Part shown: positions 8,280-16,793 of the stretch, piece after piece | Numbering within the stretch: the stretch's first letter is position 1 | How the letters are laid out: the number at the start of each line of letters is the position of its first letter | NCBI GenBank assembly: GCA_024638965.1 | Contig: JAHEJI010000025.1 | Span: 1 to 41,246, forward strand | From: Planctomycetaceae bacterium | Lineage (GTDB): Bacteria; Planctomycetota; Planctomycetia; Pirellulales; Pirellulaceae | Length of the DNA stretch: 41,246 bases | Direction of reading: 5' to 3' | Position numbers and translations under genes: made by a program | The notes under the pieces: model-generated | Databases searched by the model: none | Seen by the model: the letters and a program-made list of their open reading frames with translations, nothing else | What the model was told of the DNA's origin: nothing

Positions 8280-9104
8280 TCACCATTTTCCCGCCAGGAT
8301 CTGGTCCCGTTTCGTTTTTGGTAGCTTTTCGATTGCATACCGAAGCATGGTTCTGGACATATGGGGGTGCTCCTTCAAAAACTCCAACATTAGTCCTTCG
8401 TTCTTTTTTCCGAGTTCACGTAACATCCAGCCGACCGCTTTGTGGATCAAGTCATGCGAGTGATCGACCAGAATTTCCGAAATCTCGATCGTTGTGCCAA
8501 GGTCGTTCCGTTGGATGAAGTAATTAGTGGTTACGATTGCGATTCGGTTTTTCCAAATGTGCTTTGCCTTGGCGAGCCGAATAAGAGGTTTGCGGCTCCT
8601 TTCATACAAATAGGGTCCAATGATTTTGTGACACGACCCGTCAACCAGATCCCAGTTGTTGATTCGGTCGATTTTGCCCAGATAAAAGTCGTAGATTTCT
8701 TTTTGAAATGACTCGGTCTGGGCTTTGTCAAATTGATCTACAAGGATAAGCAAACCGGTCAATCGGTTTTCGTGCCATTTGCTATCCAACAGCTTTTCGA
8801 TTTCGCGTATCGGCAACCGCTTGAATTTACGAGCGATCTTGCGTTGATCGGGAACGACAACACCTAGAAACTTGTCACCCTCTCCGTACTCACCTTTTCC
8901 GGTCTTGAAAAACCGCGGGTAAAAGGCCGCCTTTTCCGGATTGATTTTTTCGCGTAGAGCCGATTCGACCTGTTTAGCTGTCTCGCTCAATTCTTCCCAC
9001 TCTAAATCAGTTGCGATTCGTTTCGCATCAGTTATCAGGGTTGCGCTCAGAAATTCCAAAACAAATACGGGTGAAACCTGAAACAAAAACTGAAATTTTC
9101 GCAT
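8280..9104 (-). CDS. AlkD-like DNA alkylation repair protein (DNA glycosylase)
   Basis: The product matches the AlkD family of HEAT-like-repeat DNA glycosylases, which excise alkylated bases such as 7-methylguanine and 3-methyladenine without flipping them. Family landmarks include KFLGVVVPDQRKIA, HENRLTGLLILVDQF, the active-site segment NNWDLVDGS (W151 and D155, equivalent to the W/D pair of the Bacillus enzyme), HKAVGWMLRELGKK, and the C-terminal RTMLRYAIEKLP. From ATG 9104 it is 274 residues. The first 30 residues are hydrophobic and unlike the usual AlkD N-terminus, and no clear Shine-Dalgarno was seen, so the true start is uncertain (TTG 9143 is also in frame). It is probably monocistronic. 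Confidence 0.85.
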   Translation of the reverse strand: MRKFQFLFQVSPVFVLEFLSATLITDAKRIATDLEWEELSETAKQVESALREKINPEKAAFYPRFFKTGKGEYGEGDKFLGVVVPDQRKIARKFKRLPIREIEKLLDSKWHENRLTGLLILVDQFDKAQTESFQKEIYDFYLGKIDRINNWDLVDGSCHKIIGPYLYERSRKPLIRLAKAKHIWKNRIAIVTTNYFIQRNDLGTTIEISEILVDHSHDLIHKAVGWMLRELGKKNEGLMLEFLKEHPHMSRTMLRYAIEKLPKTKRDQILAGKW

Positions 9105-9274
9105 TGGTCGGATTCTGCCAATAGCGCAATCGCTACGTCTCAAAAGATTAATTCAATTATTCGAAAGTTTGAGGACTGCATAAAACAGTGGTGTATGTTT
9201 TTCGCAGAATGTAATCCCCCTCGAAATCTAGGTGGATCAACTGAAATTTGAACAATTGTGGGTTGAGAGAGCAA

Positions 9275-10579
9275 ATGAGCACCGCACAGATTAAGACCGG
9301 GGTCAGTGAATTTGATCAACTAAAGCTTCGGATTCATCAAAAACTCATCGGAAAACTCGATCTCACGCGTGTTGGAGACATGGAAGGCGAGGTTCTTCGC
9401 CGCGAGATTCGAGTCGTAATTGAGCATTTATGTGATGGTGAAAACAACCTCCTGAACCGTTCCGAGCGGGACAGATTGGTTGAAGAAGTCCTCGATGAAA
9501 CGTTCGGACTTGGTCCGTTGGAACTCCTTTTAAAGGATCCGACGATCAGCGATATCCTGATTAACGGTCCCAAAAACGTCTACTGTGAAAAAGGCGGTAA
9601 GATGGAAAAGACCAACTGCGAATTTCGCGATAACGCTCACTTGCTCCAAATCATTGATCGAATCGTATCGAAAGTTGGGCGTCGTGTTGACGAAACCTGC
9701 CCAATGGTCGACGCTCGATTGGAAGACGGCTCTCGTGTAAACGCAATTATTCCACCGTTGGCTCTGGATGGAGCCGCGATGTCAATTCGTCGTTTTGGTT
9801 CCAACCCTTTGAAGCTTGAAGATCTCTTAAACTACAAGGCTTTCACGCCGGAAATGGTGATGTTGTTGGAAGGAGCGATGAAAGCTCGTTTGAACATCAT
9901 CATCTCAGGTGGTACCGGATCGGGAAAAACAACTTTGCTCAACACGCTTTCGAGTTTCATTTCAAACAAGGATCGTATTGTAACGATCGAAGACGCGGCC
10001 GAACTTCAACTCCAGCAGGATCACGTTGTCCGTTTGGAAACGCGACCACCCAATATTGAAGGCAAGGGGGCTGTCTCGGCAACCGACCTGGTTAAAAACT
10101 GTTTGCGGATGCGTCCTGAGCGAATCATCATCGGCGAATGTCGGGGCCCTGAAGCCCTCGACATGTTGCAAGCGATGAACACAGGTCACGAAGGTTCATT
10201 GACAACCACTCACGCGAATACGCCTCGTGACTGCATCGCTCGCCTGGAAACGCTGATCATGATGTCCGGATTTGAGTTGCCCGTAAAAGCGATGCGTACG
10301 CAGATTGCCTCGGCAGTCGACCTGGTCATTCAGGCAAACCGTCTTCAAGGCGGCCCGCGTAAAGTGACTCACGTTACGGAAATTTGCGGGATGGAGAACG
10401 ATACGATTGTCATGCAAGACGTTTTCAAGTTCATTCAAGATGGCGTCGACGAGAACGGTCGAGCGATCGGTCGGTTTGTCTGCACTGGGGTTCGTCCAAA
10501 ATGTATGGATCGTTTGGAAGCCGCCGGCATTAAGCTTCCTTCAAGTATTTTCCGAGAACGAGTAATGATGGCCGACTAG
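9275..10579 (+). CDS. cpaF: CpaF/TadA-type secretion ATPase
   Basis: This is a hexameric ATPase of the type II/IV secretion superfamily that powers Tad (tight adherence) pilus assembly or secretion from the cytoplasmic face. In the 434-residue protein the Walker A motif is GGTGSGKT at 212-219 (K218). It is followed by [11 protein letters not shown] (Asp box), RIIIGECRG (Walker B region) and [11 protein letters not shown] (His box). The N-terminal domain contains [11 protein letters not shown], typical of CpaF. ATG 9275 is chosen because GAGAGA at 9265-9270 lies just upstream; a TTG at 9248 is in frame but has no ribosome binding site. It leads a plus-strand series with TadB and TadC, the minimal motor and platform of a Tad machine. 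No pilin, secretin or prepilin peptidase is visible in this window. Confidence 0.93.
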   Translation: MSTAQIKTGVSEFDQLKLRIHQKLIGKLDLTRVGDMEGEVLRREIRVVIEHLCDGENNLLNRSERDRLVEEVLDETFGLGPLELLLKDPTISDILINGPKNVYCEKGGKMEKTNCEFRDNAHLLQIIDRIVSKVGRRVDETCPMVDARLEDGSRVNAIIPPLALDGAAMSIRRFGSNPLKLEDLLNYKAFTPEMVMLLEGAMKARLNIIISGGTGSGKTTLLNTLSSFISNKDRIVTIEDAAELQLQQDHVVRLETRPPNIEGKGAVSATDLVKNCLRMRPERIIIGECRGPEALDMLQAMNTGHEGSLTTTHANTPRDCIARLETLIMMSGFELPVKAMRTQIASAVDLVIQANRLQGGPRKVTHVTEICGMENDTIVMQDVFKFIQDGVDENGRAIGRFVCTGVRPKCMDRLEAAGIKLPSSIFRERVMMAD

Positions 10580-10649
10580 ATTGGCGGCATCGCACGAACG
10601 ATTACGAAATAAGTCCTTTTGCTAAAGTTAATAAGAATAGAGTCCTGAC

Positions 10650-11615
10650 ATGATGTTTTACGTATTAATGGGGCTGGTGGTCCTTTGTGTCAGCGGATTG
10701 ATTTTCGGCGCCGCGATGTTAATTCGTGGCGATGCCGATCAGATCGAGGACCGATTACAGTCTCTAACGCAAAACAAAGGTCGCGGTGCCTCAAAACAAG
10801 CGCAAAACAACGCGTCGGTGCTAATGTCTCCTCTGGATGATGTTCCCAATGCGGTTGAGGACTTCGTTCACAAGTTTCTCAACCTGCGACTGTGGATTGA
10901 GCAATCCGGGCTGAATCTAAATACAACCAAATTTGTCGGTATGTCGTTGGGATTGGGAACTGTAATTGCCGCGATCTACTTTGTTGCTTCACCGATTAAG
11001 TCTTTGACTCCGTTTCTTTTTGGTTTGGGCGCAATCTTGCCGTTAGGGTACGTGTGGTGGATACGCCGCCGTCGGTTGGGCAAGTTCGGCGGGCAATTGC
11101 CGGAAGCCATTGACTTGATCGGCCAGGCACTTCGTGCAGGTCAAAGTCTGCCAGCTGGAATTCAACTGGTTGCCACTCAAATGCCGGAACCCATTGGTCC
11201 AGAGTTCGCGCGAGCTTACGAACAACAGAATCTGGGTGTTCCACTGGAAAAATCCCTGCTGGAGATGACGGGGCGGATTCCAAACCTGGATCTCCAGTTT
11301 TTTTCCACCGCGGTAATGTTACAACGTCAAACGGGTGGAGACCTTGCGGAAATCCTGGACAAGATTTCAAAACTGACTCGTGAGAGATTTCAGATTCACG
11401 GTCAAATTCAAGCCTTGACAGGCGAAGGCCGTTTATCCGGTATTGTCCTGTTGGCTCTTCCGCCATTGCTGTTCCTGACGATGCTCAAATTGAACTACGA
11501 CTATGTCATGATGTTATTTGAAGAACCACTCGGACAGAAAATGTTGATCTTTGGGATTGTAATGCAGTTCATTGGAGCACTGTGGATCAAGAAAGTCATT
11601 ACGATCAAAGTTTGA
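10650..11615 (+). CDS. tadB: TadB-like inner-membrane platform protein (type II secretion F family)
   Basis: The 321-residue membrane protein has an N-terminal hydrophobic helix, two helices around residues 90-135 and two at the C-terminus (about 265-320). Between them lies a cytoplasmic T2SSF domain with the pattern LPEAIDLIGQALRAGQSLPAG and later TAVMLQRQTGGDLAEILDKIS, diagnostic of the GspF/TadB/TadC family. Together with TadC it forms the platform that couples CpaF ATPase rotation to pilus assembly. It follows cpaF after 70 bp and precedes tadC by 67 bp, so co-transcription is likely. Assignment as TadB rather than TadC rests on gene order and on RLQSL/QIEDR features in the N-terminal part. 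Confidence 0.88.
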   Translation: MMFYVLMGLVVLCVSGLIFGAAMLIRGDADQIEDRLQSLTQNKGRGASKQAQNNASVLMSPLDDVPNAVEDFVHKFLNLRLWIEQSGLNLNTTKFVGMSLGLGTVIAAIYFVASPIKSLTPFLFGLGAILPLGYVWWIRRRRLGKFGGQLPEAIDLIGQALRAGQSLPAGIQLVATQMPEPIGPEFARAYEQQNLGVPLEKSLLEMTGRIPNLDLQFFSTAVMLQRQTGGDLAEILDKISKLTRERFQIHGQIQALTGEGRLSGIVLLALPPLLFLTMLKLNYDYVMMLFEEPLGQKMLIFGIVMQFIGALWIKKVITIKV

Positions 11616-11682
11616 TCAGTTAGTGAACGGCGTTTTTCAAAATACATTATAAGCAGGTTGCGAAAAGAGTTAGGGTGAAACC

Positions 11683-12663
11683 GTGAATATGTTATTGCTT
11701 TCTCAGTTGGGAATGATTCCAATCCTGCTGTTCGCCGCGTTTCTGGCGATCGCGATTGGAGCGTGGGTGCTATTAGATGTGTTTTTCAATAGCAAAACAC
11801 GATCCGAGTCTCGTCTGGAGATGATGAAAAATCGAGCTCGGGGCATTCAAGCCGATCCTGCCGCAAAAGGTCAGGGCGCGAGAGAGGGAATCACGAAGCT
11901 GATTGAGAAGGCCAGCCCGAAACTTGGTGAATCCCTGAAGCCAAAGACAGAAAAAGAGGCCAGCGCGCAGAAACAGAAACTTGATACGGCTGGTTTTCGC
12001 AGTGAAAACGCGCCGGTTATGTTCACCACGATTAAAATGATCTCGGCCATCATTGGATTCGTGATGGGTGGAGGTGTGGCGGTATTGACCAACGGTCTTA
12101 CAACCTCGACTTTAATGTACACGATCATCTGCACGGGTATATTTCTGTTTTTGCCGGAGCTGGTTGTCGGTTTGATTGCCGGTAAGCGTAAAGAGAAGAT
12201 CTTTCTCGGCCTGCCGGATGCCCTCGACTTGATGGTCGTTTGTGTTGAAGCAGGTCTGGGCATGGATCAGGCCATGCGTAAGGTTGCTGAAGAATTGCAT
12301 GCCTCTCACCCAACGATTGCAACCGAGTTTAAGATCTGTAATCAGGCTCTGCAGTATGGTTCGACCCGTGAAACGGTATTGAACGAGCTTGGTAACAGAA
12401 ACGGTGTTGACGATTTGAAGACGCTGTCATCGATCCTGATTCAGGTCGACAAATTTGGTACCAGTGTCGGAGTGGCGTTGAGGACTCAGAGTGACGCGAT
12501 GAGAACACGCCGTCGACAGATAGCTGAAGAAAAAGCGGCGAAAACGGCGGTAAAGCTCATTTTCCCACTCGTTCTATTCATTTTTCCCGGCATATTCGTT
12601 GTACTCGTTGGACCTGCTGCAATTACGATGGTCAACGAAATGCTGCCTGCTTTCCAAAAATAG
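11683..12663 (+). CDS. tadC: TadC-like inner-membrane platform protein (type II secretion F family)
   Basis: The 326-residue membrane protein is homologous in plan to the preceding TadB. It has an N-terminal helix (about 5-30), a helix pair around 110-165, a T2SSF domain (LPDALDLMVVCVEAGLGMDQAM, then LSSILIQVDKFGTSVGVALRTQSD) and a C-terminal hydrophobic pair ending near the terminus. It partners TadB in the Tad platform. The start is GTG 11683 with AGGG about 10 nt upstream; an ATG two codons later is equally possible. It is the third gene of the cpaF-tadB-tadC series. Confidence 0.88.
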   Translation: MNMLLLSQLGMIPILLFAAFLAIAIGAWVLLDVFFNSKTRSESRLEMMKNRARGIQADPAAKGQGAREGITKLIEKASPKLGESLKPKTEKEASAQKQKLDTAGFRSENAPVMFTTIKMISAIIGFVMGGGVAVLTNGLTTSTLMYTIICTGIFLFLPELVVGLIAGKRKEKIFLGLPDALDLMVVCVEAGLGMDQAMRKVAEELHASHPTIATEFKICNQALQYGSTRETVLNELGNRNGVDDLKTLSSILIQVDKFGTSVGVALRTQSDAMRTRRRQIAEEKAAKTAVKLIFPLVLFIFPGIFVVLVGPAAITMVNEMLPAFQK

Positions 12664-12672
12664 GCGGTAGCA

Positions 12673-12694
12673 GCGGTTTTTTCTCAGAAACCGC
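12673..12694 (+). terminator. Hairpin after tadC, possible weak terminator
   Basis: GCGGTTT (12673-12679) pairs with AAACCGC (12688-12694) around an 8-nt loop, 10 nt after the tadC stop. No T-run follows, so intrinsic termination is doubtful; it could instead be an RNA-processing or attenuation structure before the secreted-protein gene. Confidence 0.35.
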
Positions 12695-12812
12695 CACAAT
12701 TCGCGCAACCATGGGCGATCCATTTTTCCGATACCAGATTCAGCGAAGTAATCCGCTCGGATTTCCCTCTGAGCATGGCTAGCGATTGGATCAGGAAAAT
12801 CGGAGTTCAAAA

Positions 12813-13514
12813 ATGAACATCAAGTCAGTTTTTTTGGCTGCTGCAATGACCGCCTCGGTCATGATGGGCAGCACTTATGCTCAAGGTTGCACAGGTTGTG
12901 CTGGAACCGCAGGCGGTGACGCTTATTTTGGCGGCCCGGACAGGGGTAGTTTTGGATATGCATCCGCAGATTGTTCGAGTTGTGGTTCAGCAAGAGGTGG
13001 CTGTAGTCATTGCCAAAGATGGCGAGAGCACTGGGCACATCTAAAAGTGGAAAATGAAAAAGTTTGTGCTCGAAACCGTGCATGGCCTAAGCCGTTTGAC
13101 TGCGCAGATCGGCAGCTTTACTTTTCGATCTGGGAACCGATGCTCGATGCCGGTTACGAAAAACATTGCACGCTTACTCAAGCTCACTTTGATCCGGAAA
13201 CGCACGAGCTGAACAAATACGGCCAATCCGCAGTTGCCGGAATCATGCACAACATGCCTGAACATCGTAAGACGATCTTTATTCATCGCGACGTAGATCA
13301 GACTGTTTCTGATTCACGGATGAATGATGTTCGGAATGCGATCCAAACGTGGTACGGCGAAAGCACAACTGCCAGCATCGCGTTTACAGATAACTTGCCG
13401 ACACGTTCAAATGGCGATCGCGTCCAGGTCATCAACGGATTGTATCGTGAAGGCACGCCTGCCCCGGTCATTCCTGTCGCGACAGGCGGTGGCGGCCTCG
13501 GTACCGGCAACTAA
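12813..13514 (+). CDS. Cysteine-rich secreted protein, function unknown
   Basis: The 233-residue product starts with a clear signal peptide (MNIKSVFLAAAMTASVMMGS, cleavage likely after TYA). The mature N-terminus is rich in Cys and Gly (GCTGCAGTAGG, then CSSCGSARGGCSHC). A central domain contains WPKPFDCADRQ and THELNKYGQSAVAGIM, a pattern I associate with a secreted planctomycete family. The HELN..G..AV segment is loosely reminiscent of OmpA-like domains, but I would not assign one. The tail is Gly-rich. ATG 12813 is chosen because GGAG lies 7 nt upstream and the signal peptide starts there. It follows tadC by 149 bp and is closed by a strong terminator. It is not a pilin, but its position makes it a candidate Tad-associated envelope protein. 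Confidence 0.75.
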   Translation: MNIKSVFLAAAMTASVMMGSTYAQGCTGCAGTAGGDAYFGGPDRGSFGYASADCSSCGSARGGCSHCQRWREHWAHLKVENEKVCARNRAWPKPFDCADRQLYFSIWEPMLDAGYEKHCTLTQAHFDPETHELNKYGQSAVAGIMHNMPEHRKTIFIHRDVDQTVSDSRMNDVRNAIQTWYGESTTASIAFTDNLPTRSNGDRVQVINGLYREGTPAPVIPVATGGGGLGTGN

Positions 13515-13547
13515 ACAAGTTGACTTAGAAATTCGACCGAATATAAC

Positions 13548-13595
13548 AAACGAGTCAGATCATGGGCGCTGTCCCATGAATTGACTCGTTTTTTT
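13548..13595 (+). terminator. Strong rho-independent terminator after the secreted-protein gene
   Basis: AAACGAGTCA (13548-13557) pairs with TGACTCGTTT (13582-13591), and CATGGG (13561-13566) pairs with CCCATG (13573-13578) inside it. A run of seven T ends at 13595. The stem is long and nearly continuous. It also shows that the open frame reaching back to 13581 is not the true start of the next small gene. Confidence 0.92.
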
Positions 13596-13613
13596 ATTGC
13601 CGAAAGTGGAGAC

Positions 13614-13784
13614 ATGGATAAGAAATCCAAAAAACGACTTGAAATACTGCGTCAACGTCTGGAAAAACAGAATAGATTATTGGCGTTTGCAAAACAACAA
13701 ACCGACGAAGCTGACGAAGTCGAAAACGTGCAAAAGCAGATTCAGGCAATCAAAGACGAAATCGAAAAAATCAAGAACGAATAG
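13614..13784 (+). CDS. Small coiled-coil protein, 56 residues
   Basis: The product is very rich in Lys, Glu and Gln (KKSKKRLEILRQRLEKQ, then VQKQIQAIKDEIEKIKNE) and has heptad-like spacing of Leu, Ile and Val. Most of it should be an antiparallel or dimeric coiled coil. It has no Cys, no signal peptide and no membrane segment. Small proteins of this type recur in planctomycetes, to my recollection, with no known function. ATG 13614 is preferred because the longer frame starts inside the terminator stem; GTGGA just upstream may be the ribosome binding site, although it is close. It lies 25 bp before truB and may be co-transcribed with it. Confidence 0.65.
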   Translation: MDKKSKKRLEILRQRLEKQNRLLAFAKQQTDEADEVENVQKQIQAIKDEIEKIKNE

Positions 13785-13809
13785 CCTTTAACTCGCTCGA
13801 CAAATTATC

Positions 13810-14712
13810 GTGTTCGGATTCTTGAATATCAACAAACCGCGTTACGTGACATCGCGAAGTGTTGTCGATCAGGTGTGTTTTCTTACCAACAGTCGCAGAG
13901 TTGGCCATGCTGGAACGCTGGACCCTTTGGCCACCGGAGTACTCGTCGTCGGTGTGGGGCCTGCGACGCGGCTGGTTGACTGCGTGCAGTCGATGCCCAA
14001 AACCTACGTGGCCGATTTTCAATTTGGGGTCGAGAGTTCAACGGAGGACCGGTTTGGTGAACTGAGGGAGCTTGCCAATCCACCAATAATTGGTCGTGAT
14101 CGAATGGCGGACACAATCGCAGCATTTGTTGGGACCATTCAGCAGGTTCCTCCCGCGCATTCGGCTTTGAAAGTCAATGGCAAGCGCGCCTACGAGCTTG
14201 CCCGCAAGGGCAAAGACGTCTCACTCAAATCTCGTTCGATCCAGATTCATTCGCTTGAGTTGATGGATTTTAGCTACCCGCATTTCAGGTTGCGCGTTTG
14301 TTGTGGAGCGGGCACTTACATTCGCTCGTTGGGACGAGACATTGCGCGCAAGCTCAACACGGGTGCAATGTTGACGGAGCTGGAAAGAACCGCCATCGGT
14401 CGATTCAGGATTGAGAATTCAATTTCTGTCGATAATCTGGACGCGATTACATTGCAACAACATTTGCAGCCCGGATTGGATGCGGTTCCAGATTTGCCCG
14501 CAGTTGTCGTCGATGACGACGTTGTAAAGTCATTTTTGGATGGGATGTTTTTGCGAGCCGAGATTATTCGCCAGTCGATCGAATTGCCGGACGATTGTCA
14601 GGAAATCGTAACAGTCGACAAGCAAAACCGCTTGGTCGCGATCATGGAACGTTTTGACGCGAACAATTTTAAGCCAAAAACCAATTTCGCGCACTATTGG
14701 CGGTCTAAGTGA
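13810..14712 (+). CDS. truB: tRNA pseudouridine(55) synthase
   Basis: TruB converts U55 in the T-loop of tRNAs to pseudouridine. The 300-residue product carries NINKPRYVTSRSVV at the N-terminus and the catalytic motif VGHAGTLDPLATGVL with nucleophile D39. It also has PPAHSALKVNGKRAYELAR and the C-terminal catalytic-domain signature CGAGTYIRSLGRDIA. The length is normal. The start is GTG 13810; no strong Shine-Dalgarno was seen, and the gene may rely on translation from the small coiled-coil gene 25 bp upstream. In many bacteria truB sits near rbfA and infB; here it does not. Confidence 0.93.
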   Translation: MFGFLNINKPRYVTSRSVVDQVCFLTNSRRVGHAGTLDPLATGVLVVGVGPATRLVDCVQSMPKTYVADFQFGVESSTEDRFGELRELANPPIIGRDRMADTIAAFVGTIQQVPPAHSALKVNGKRAYELARKGKDVSLKSRSIQIHSLELMDFSYPHFRLRVCCGAGTYIRSLGRDIARKLNTGAMLTELERTAIGRFRIENSISVDNLDAITLQQHLQPGLDAVPDLPAVVVDDDVVKSFLDGMFLRAEIIRQSIELPDDCQEIVTVDKQNRLVAIMERFDANNFKPKTNFAHYWRSK

Positions 14713-14913
14713 AAAAACGCGGAGATTTCAGGTTCACAGTTGTTTTCCTTGTGACCATTGTTTGAGCGGGTCGAAAAAGGCATGAGTAGGTGAGAGCGGC
14801 TGGAACAAATACTCGCCCTGGTTGCAAAGGAATACTGTTTGCGGCACTAGTCTACCGATTGCCTTGTTGATTAAATTGCGGCAGTTTTGTCCACCAAAGC
14901 CAGGAAAAAACAA

Positions 14914-16317
14914 ATGCGATATGAAGATCTGCCGAAATGGTCAGCCCAGGCCGCGAGTTGGGCGGCCGAATACCATGCGTCACTCCGCGAGCGCCCCGTT
15001 CGACCCCAAACCAAACCTGGTGAGATCGCGGCTCAAATCGCGACATCGCCTCCCGATGCGCCCGACGAGATCGAGGAAATCTTCGATGACTTCAAGCGAA
15101 TCATCCCCGATGGAATGACTCACTGGCAACATCCTCGATTCTTTGCTTATTTCAATTCGAATGCTGCGCCCGCATCAATGTTGGCTGAACAATTGTCCAA
15201 TGCGATTTCCGCACAATGTATGCTCTGGCAGACTTCGCCTGCGGCGACCGAGTTGGAAACTGTAATGGTGGATTGGTTGCGGCAGGCCCTCGGTCTACCG
15301 AATGGTATGCAAGGCGTAATCCAGGACACTGCGACCTCCGCGAACCTGTCGGCCGTGCTTACGATGCGAGAACGTGCAGTAGAATGGCGAGGGTTGATGC
15401 AAGGAATGTCCGGCATTCCAGCCCTCAGAATCTATGCTTCGACGCAAACCCATGCCTCAGTCGATAAGGCAGCTCGCTTGGCAGGAATCGGGCAAGAAAA
15501 CTTGATTAAGATTGCGACCGACCGGAATTGGGCAATGCGCCCCGAAGCCCTGCGAGAAGCGATCACGGCTGACCGCGCTGCCGGGTTGCTGCCGGCGGGC
15601 GTGATCGGCTGCATCGGCGGCACATCGATTGGAGCTTCCGACAACCTTCGGGAAATTCTTTCCATCGCTCGTGACGAAGATCTTTATTCTCACGTCGATG
15701 CAGCGTGGGCAGGTTCGGCGATGATTTGCCCCGAGTTTCGACCGATTTGGGACGGCATCGACTTAGCGGACAGCATTGTCGTCAACCCGCACAAATGGAT
15801 GGGCGCCAATTTTGACTGTTCGGTGCAATTTCTTCGAGATCCCACTTGTCAAATTCGTACACTCTGTATTAAACCGGACTATCTAAAAACAATTGAAGAC
15901 GATGAGATAACGAATTATTCGGAGTGGACCATCCCGCTCGGTCGTCGCTTTCGAGCGTTGAAGCTTTGGTTCTTGATGCGAGCTTACGGCCTCGATGGCC
16001 TCAGGTCCCGCATCCGCAATCATGTCAATTGGACAAACCAGGCATCAGCGGCGATCGCACAGTTGCCCGGTTTCGAAATTATCACGCCCCCCAAGCTTGC
16101 ACTTTTCACATTCCGTTTTGCGCCCGAAGGCAACAACGCAGACGCGTTTACCCGATTGCTGCTTGAAAAAATTAACGCTGATGGTCGCATCTATCTCACT
16201 CAAACACGGCACGAGGGCTTGTTCGTGATTCGAATGACGATCGGGCAATTCGATACGACCAAAGAGGATGTTGACGTCGCAATCCACGTCATTGGTGAAA
16301 TTGCAAAGTCTTTGTGA
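14914..16317 (+). CDS. PLP-dependent aromatic-L-amino-acid decarboxylase family protein
   Basis: This is a group II pyridoxal-phosphate decarboxylase of 467 residues. It has the substrate-loop region HPRFFAYFNSNAAPASMLAE, the central THASVDKAARLAG, the Asp that pairs with the PLP nitrogen in HVDAAWAG, and the Schiff-base lysine K294 in NPHKWMG. The closest known activities are decarboxylation of DOPA, tryptophan, tyrosine or phenylalanine to amines; the exact substrate cannot be read from sequence. ATG 14914 is chosen because AGGA at 14902-14905 lies 8 nt upstream; a TTG at 14887 in the same frame has no such site. It is separated from truB by about 200 bp without visible features and appears monocistronic. 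Confidence 0.88.
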   Translation: MRYEDLPKWSAQAASWAAEYHASLRERPVRPQTKPGEIAAQIATSPPDAPDEIEEIFDDFKRIIPDGMTHWQHPRFFAYFNSNAAPASMLAEQLSNAISAQCMLWQTSPAATELETVMVDWLRQALGLPNGMQGVIQDTATSANLSAVLTMRERAVEWRGLMQGMSGIPALRIYASTQTHASVDKAARLAGIGQENLIKIATDRNWAMRPEALREAITADRAAGLLPAGVIGCIGGTSIGASDNLREILSIARDEDLYSHVDAAWAGSAMICPEFRPIWDGIDLADSIVVNPHKWMGANFDCSVQFLRDPTCQIRTLCIKPDYLKTIEDDEITNYSEWTIPLGRRFRALKLWFLMRAYGLDGLRSRIRNHVNWTNQASAAIAQLPGFEIITPPKLALFTFRFAPEGNNADAFTRLLLEKINADGRIYLTQTRHEGLFVIRMTIGQFDTTKEDVDVAIHVIGEIAKSL

Positions 16318-16532
16318 GTGACCAGGTAAGAGAACCCACTCCATTCGCCTGACTTCGTCGCGGCGGAATCATCAACCGTTGACTACGTCTTCTAACCTAC
16401 ACTGGTGCAGCGCGATCAGGACCGCGCATTTCGCGTGCCGCACGACTCTTTCCCGTGAGGGTAAGCGAAGTTCTTGCATCTTCCTAAAAACCAACCGAAC
16501 TCCAACACTTCGCGCCTATCGCGGCAAGGGTA
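16318..16532. other. Non-coding gap between convergent genes
   Basis: These 215 bp lie between the ends of the decarboxylase gene (+) and the small Cys-rich gene (-). No hairpin with a T-run or coding frame could be supported. Confidence 0.4.
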
Positions 16533-16793
16533 TCATTTTCGACCTTCGGCGTTCCGCCTTTCGCGTTTCGCGGCCTTCGTTCTGTACTCTTCGAGCTTGG
16601 CCATGTATCGCAGGCGATTTTCGCAGGTCTCCCATTTCCCTTGCTCACAGTCCATCTCCCGACAATTAAATTCGCAACAGGCGATATCGTCGGGAACTTC
16701 GGCGATCAATTCCTTTACAAATGAATTCCACAATCTGCGGCTGGTACTGATTTTGCTTTTTTGTGGCCCGTTCATTTTTTGTGGCCCGTTCAC
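16533..16793 (-). CDS. Small cysteine-rich protein, function unknown
   Basis: The 86-residue product has a striking core: ELIAEVPDDIACCEFNCREM followed by DCEQGKWETCENRL. The five cysteines (CC, NC, DC, TC) suggest a metal site or disulfides, but there is no signal peptide. The C-terminus is basic (KRERRNAEGRK). The amino-acid pattern is protein-like, unlike the antisense frames. The start chosen is GTG 16793 because GGAGG (16804-16808) lies 10 nt upstream. ATG 16814 (longer) and ATG 16775 (shorter) remain possible. An 18-bp tandem duplication gives two in-frame NGPQK units at the N-terminus. It is monocistronic, and the family is unknown to me beyond a likely planctomycete distribution. Confidence 0.55.
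   Translation of the reverse strand: MNGPQKMNGPQKSKISTSRRLWNSFVKELIAEVPDDIACCEFNCREMDCEQGKWETCENRLRYMAKLEEYRTKAAKRERRNAEGRK
16757..16792. repeat. Perfect 18-bp tandem duplication at a gene start
   Basis: The unit ttttttgtggcccgttca occurs at 16757-16774 and again at 16775-16792 without mismatch. On the minus strand each copy encodes NGPQK plus one more residue in frame, and the duplication creates both the GTG (16793) and ATG (16775) candidate starts of the small Cys-rich gene. Confidence 0.95.

Noticed and set aside
13581..13613. Longer N-terminus for the small coiled-coil gene
   Set aside because: These bases form the right arm and T-run of the terminator, so translation from TTG 13581 is unlikely.
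16379..16669. Plus-strand frame between the decarboxylase and small Cys-rich genes
   Set aside because: It is Ser/Arg/Pro-rich and overlaps the end of the better-supported minus-strand gene.
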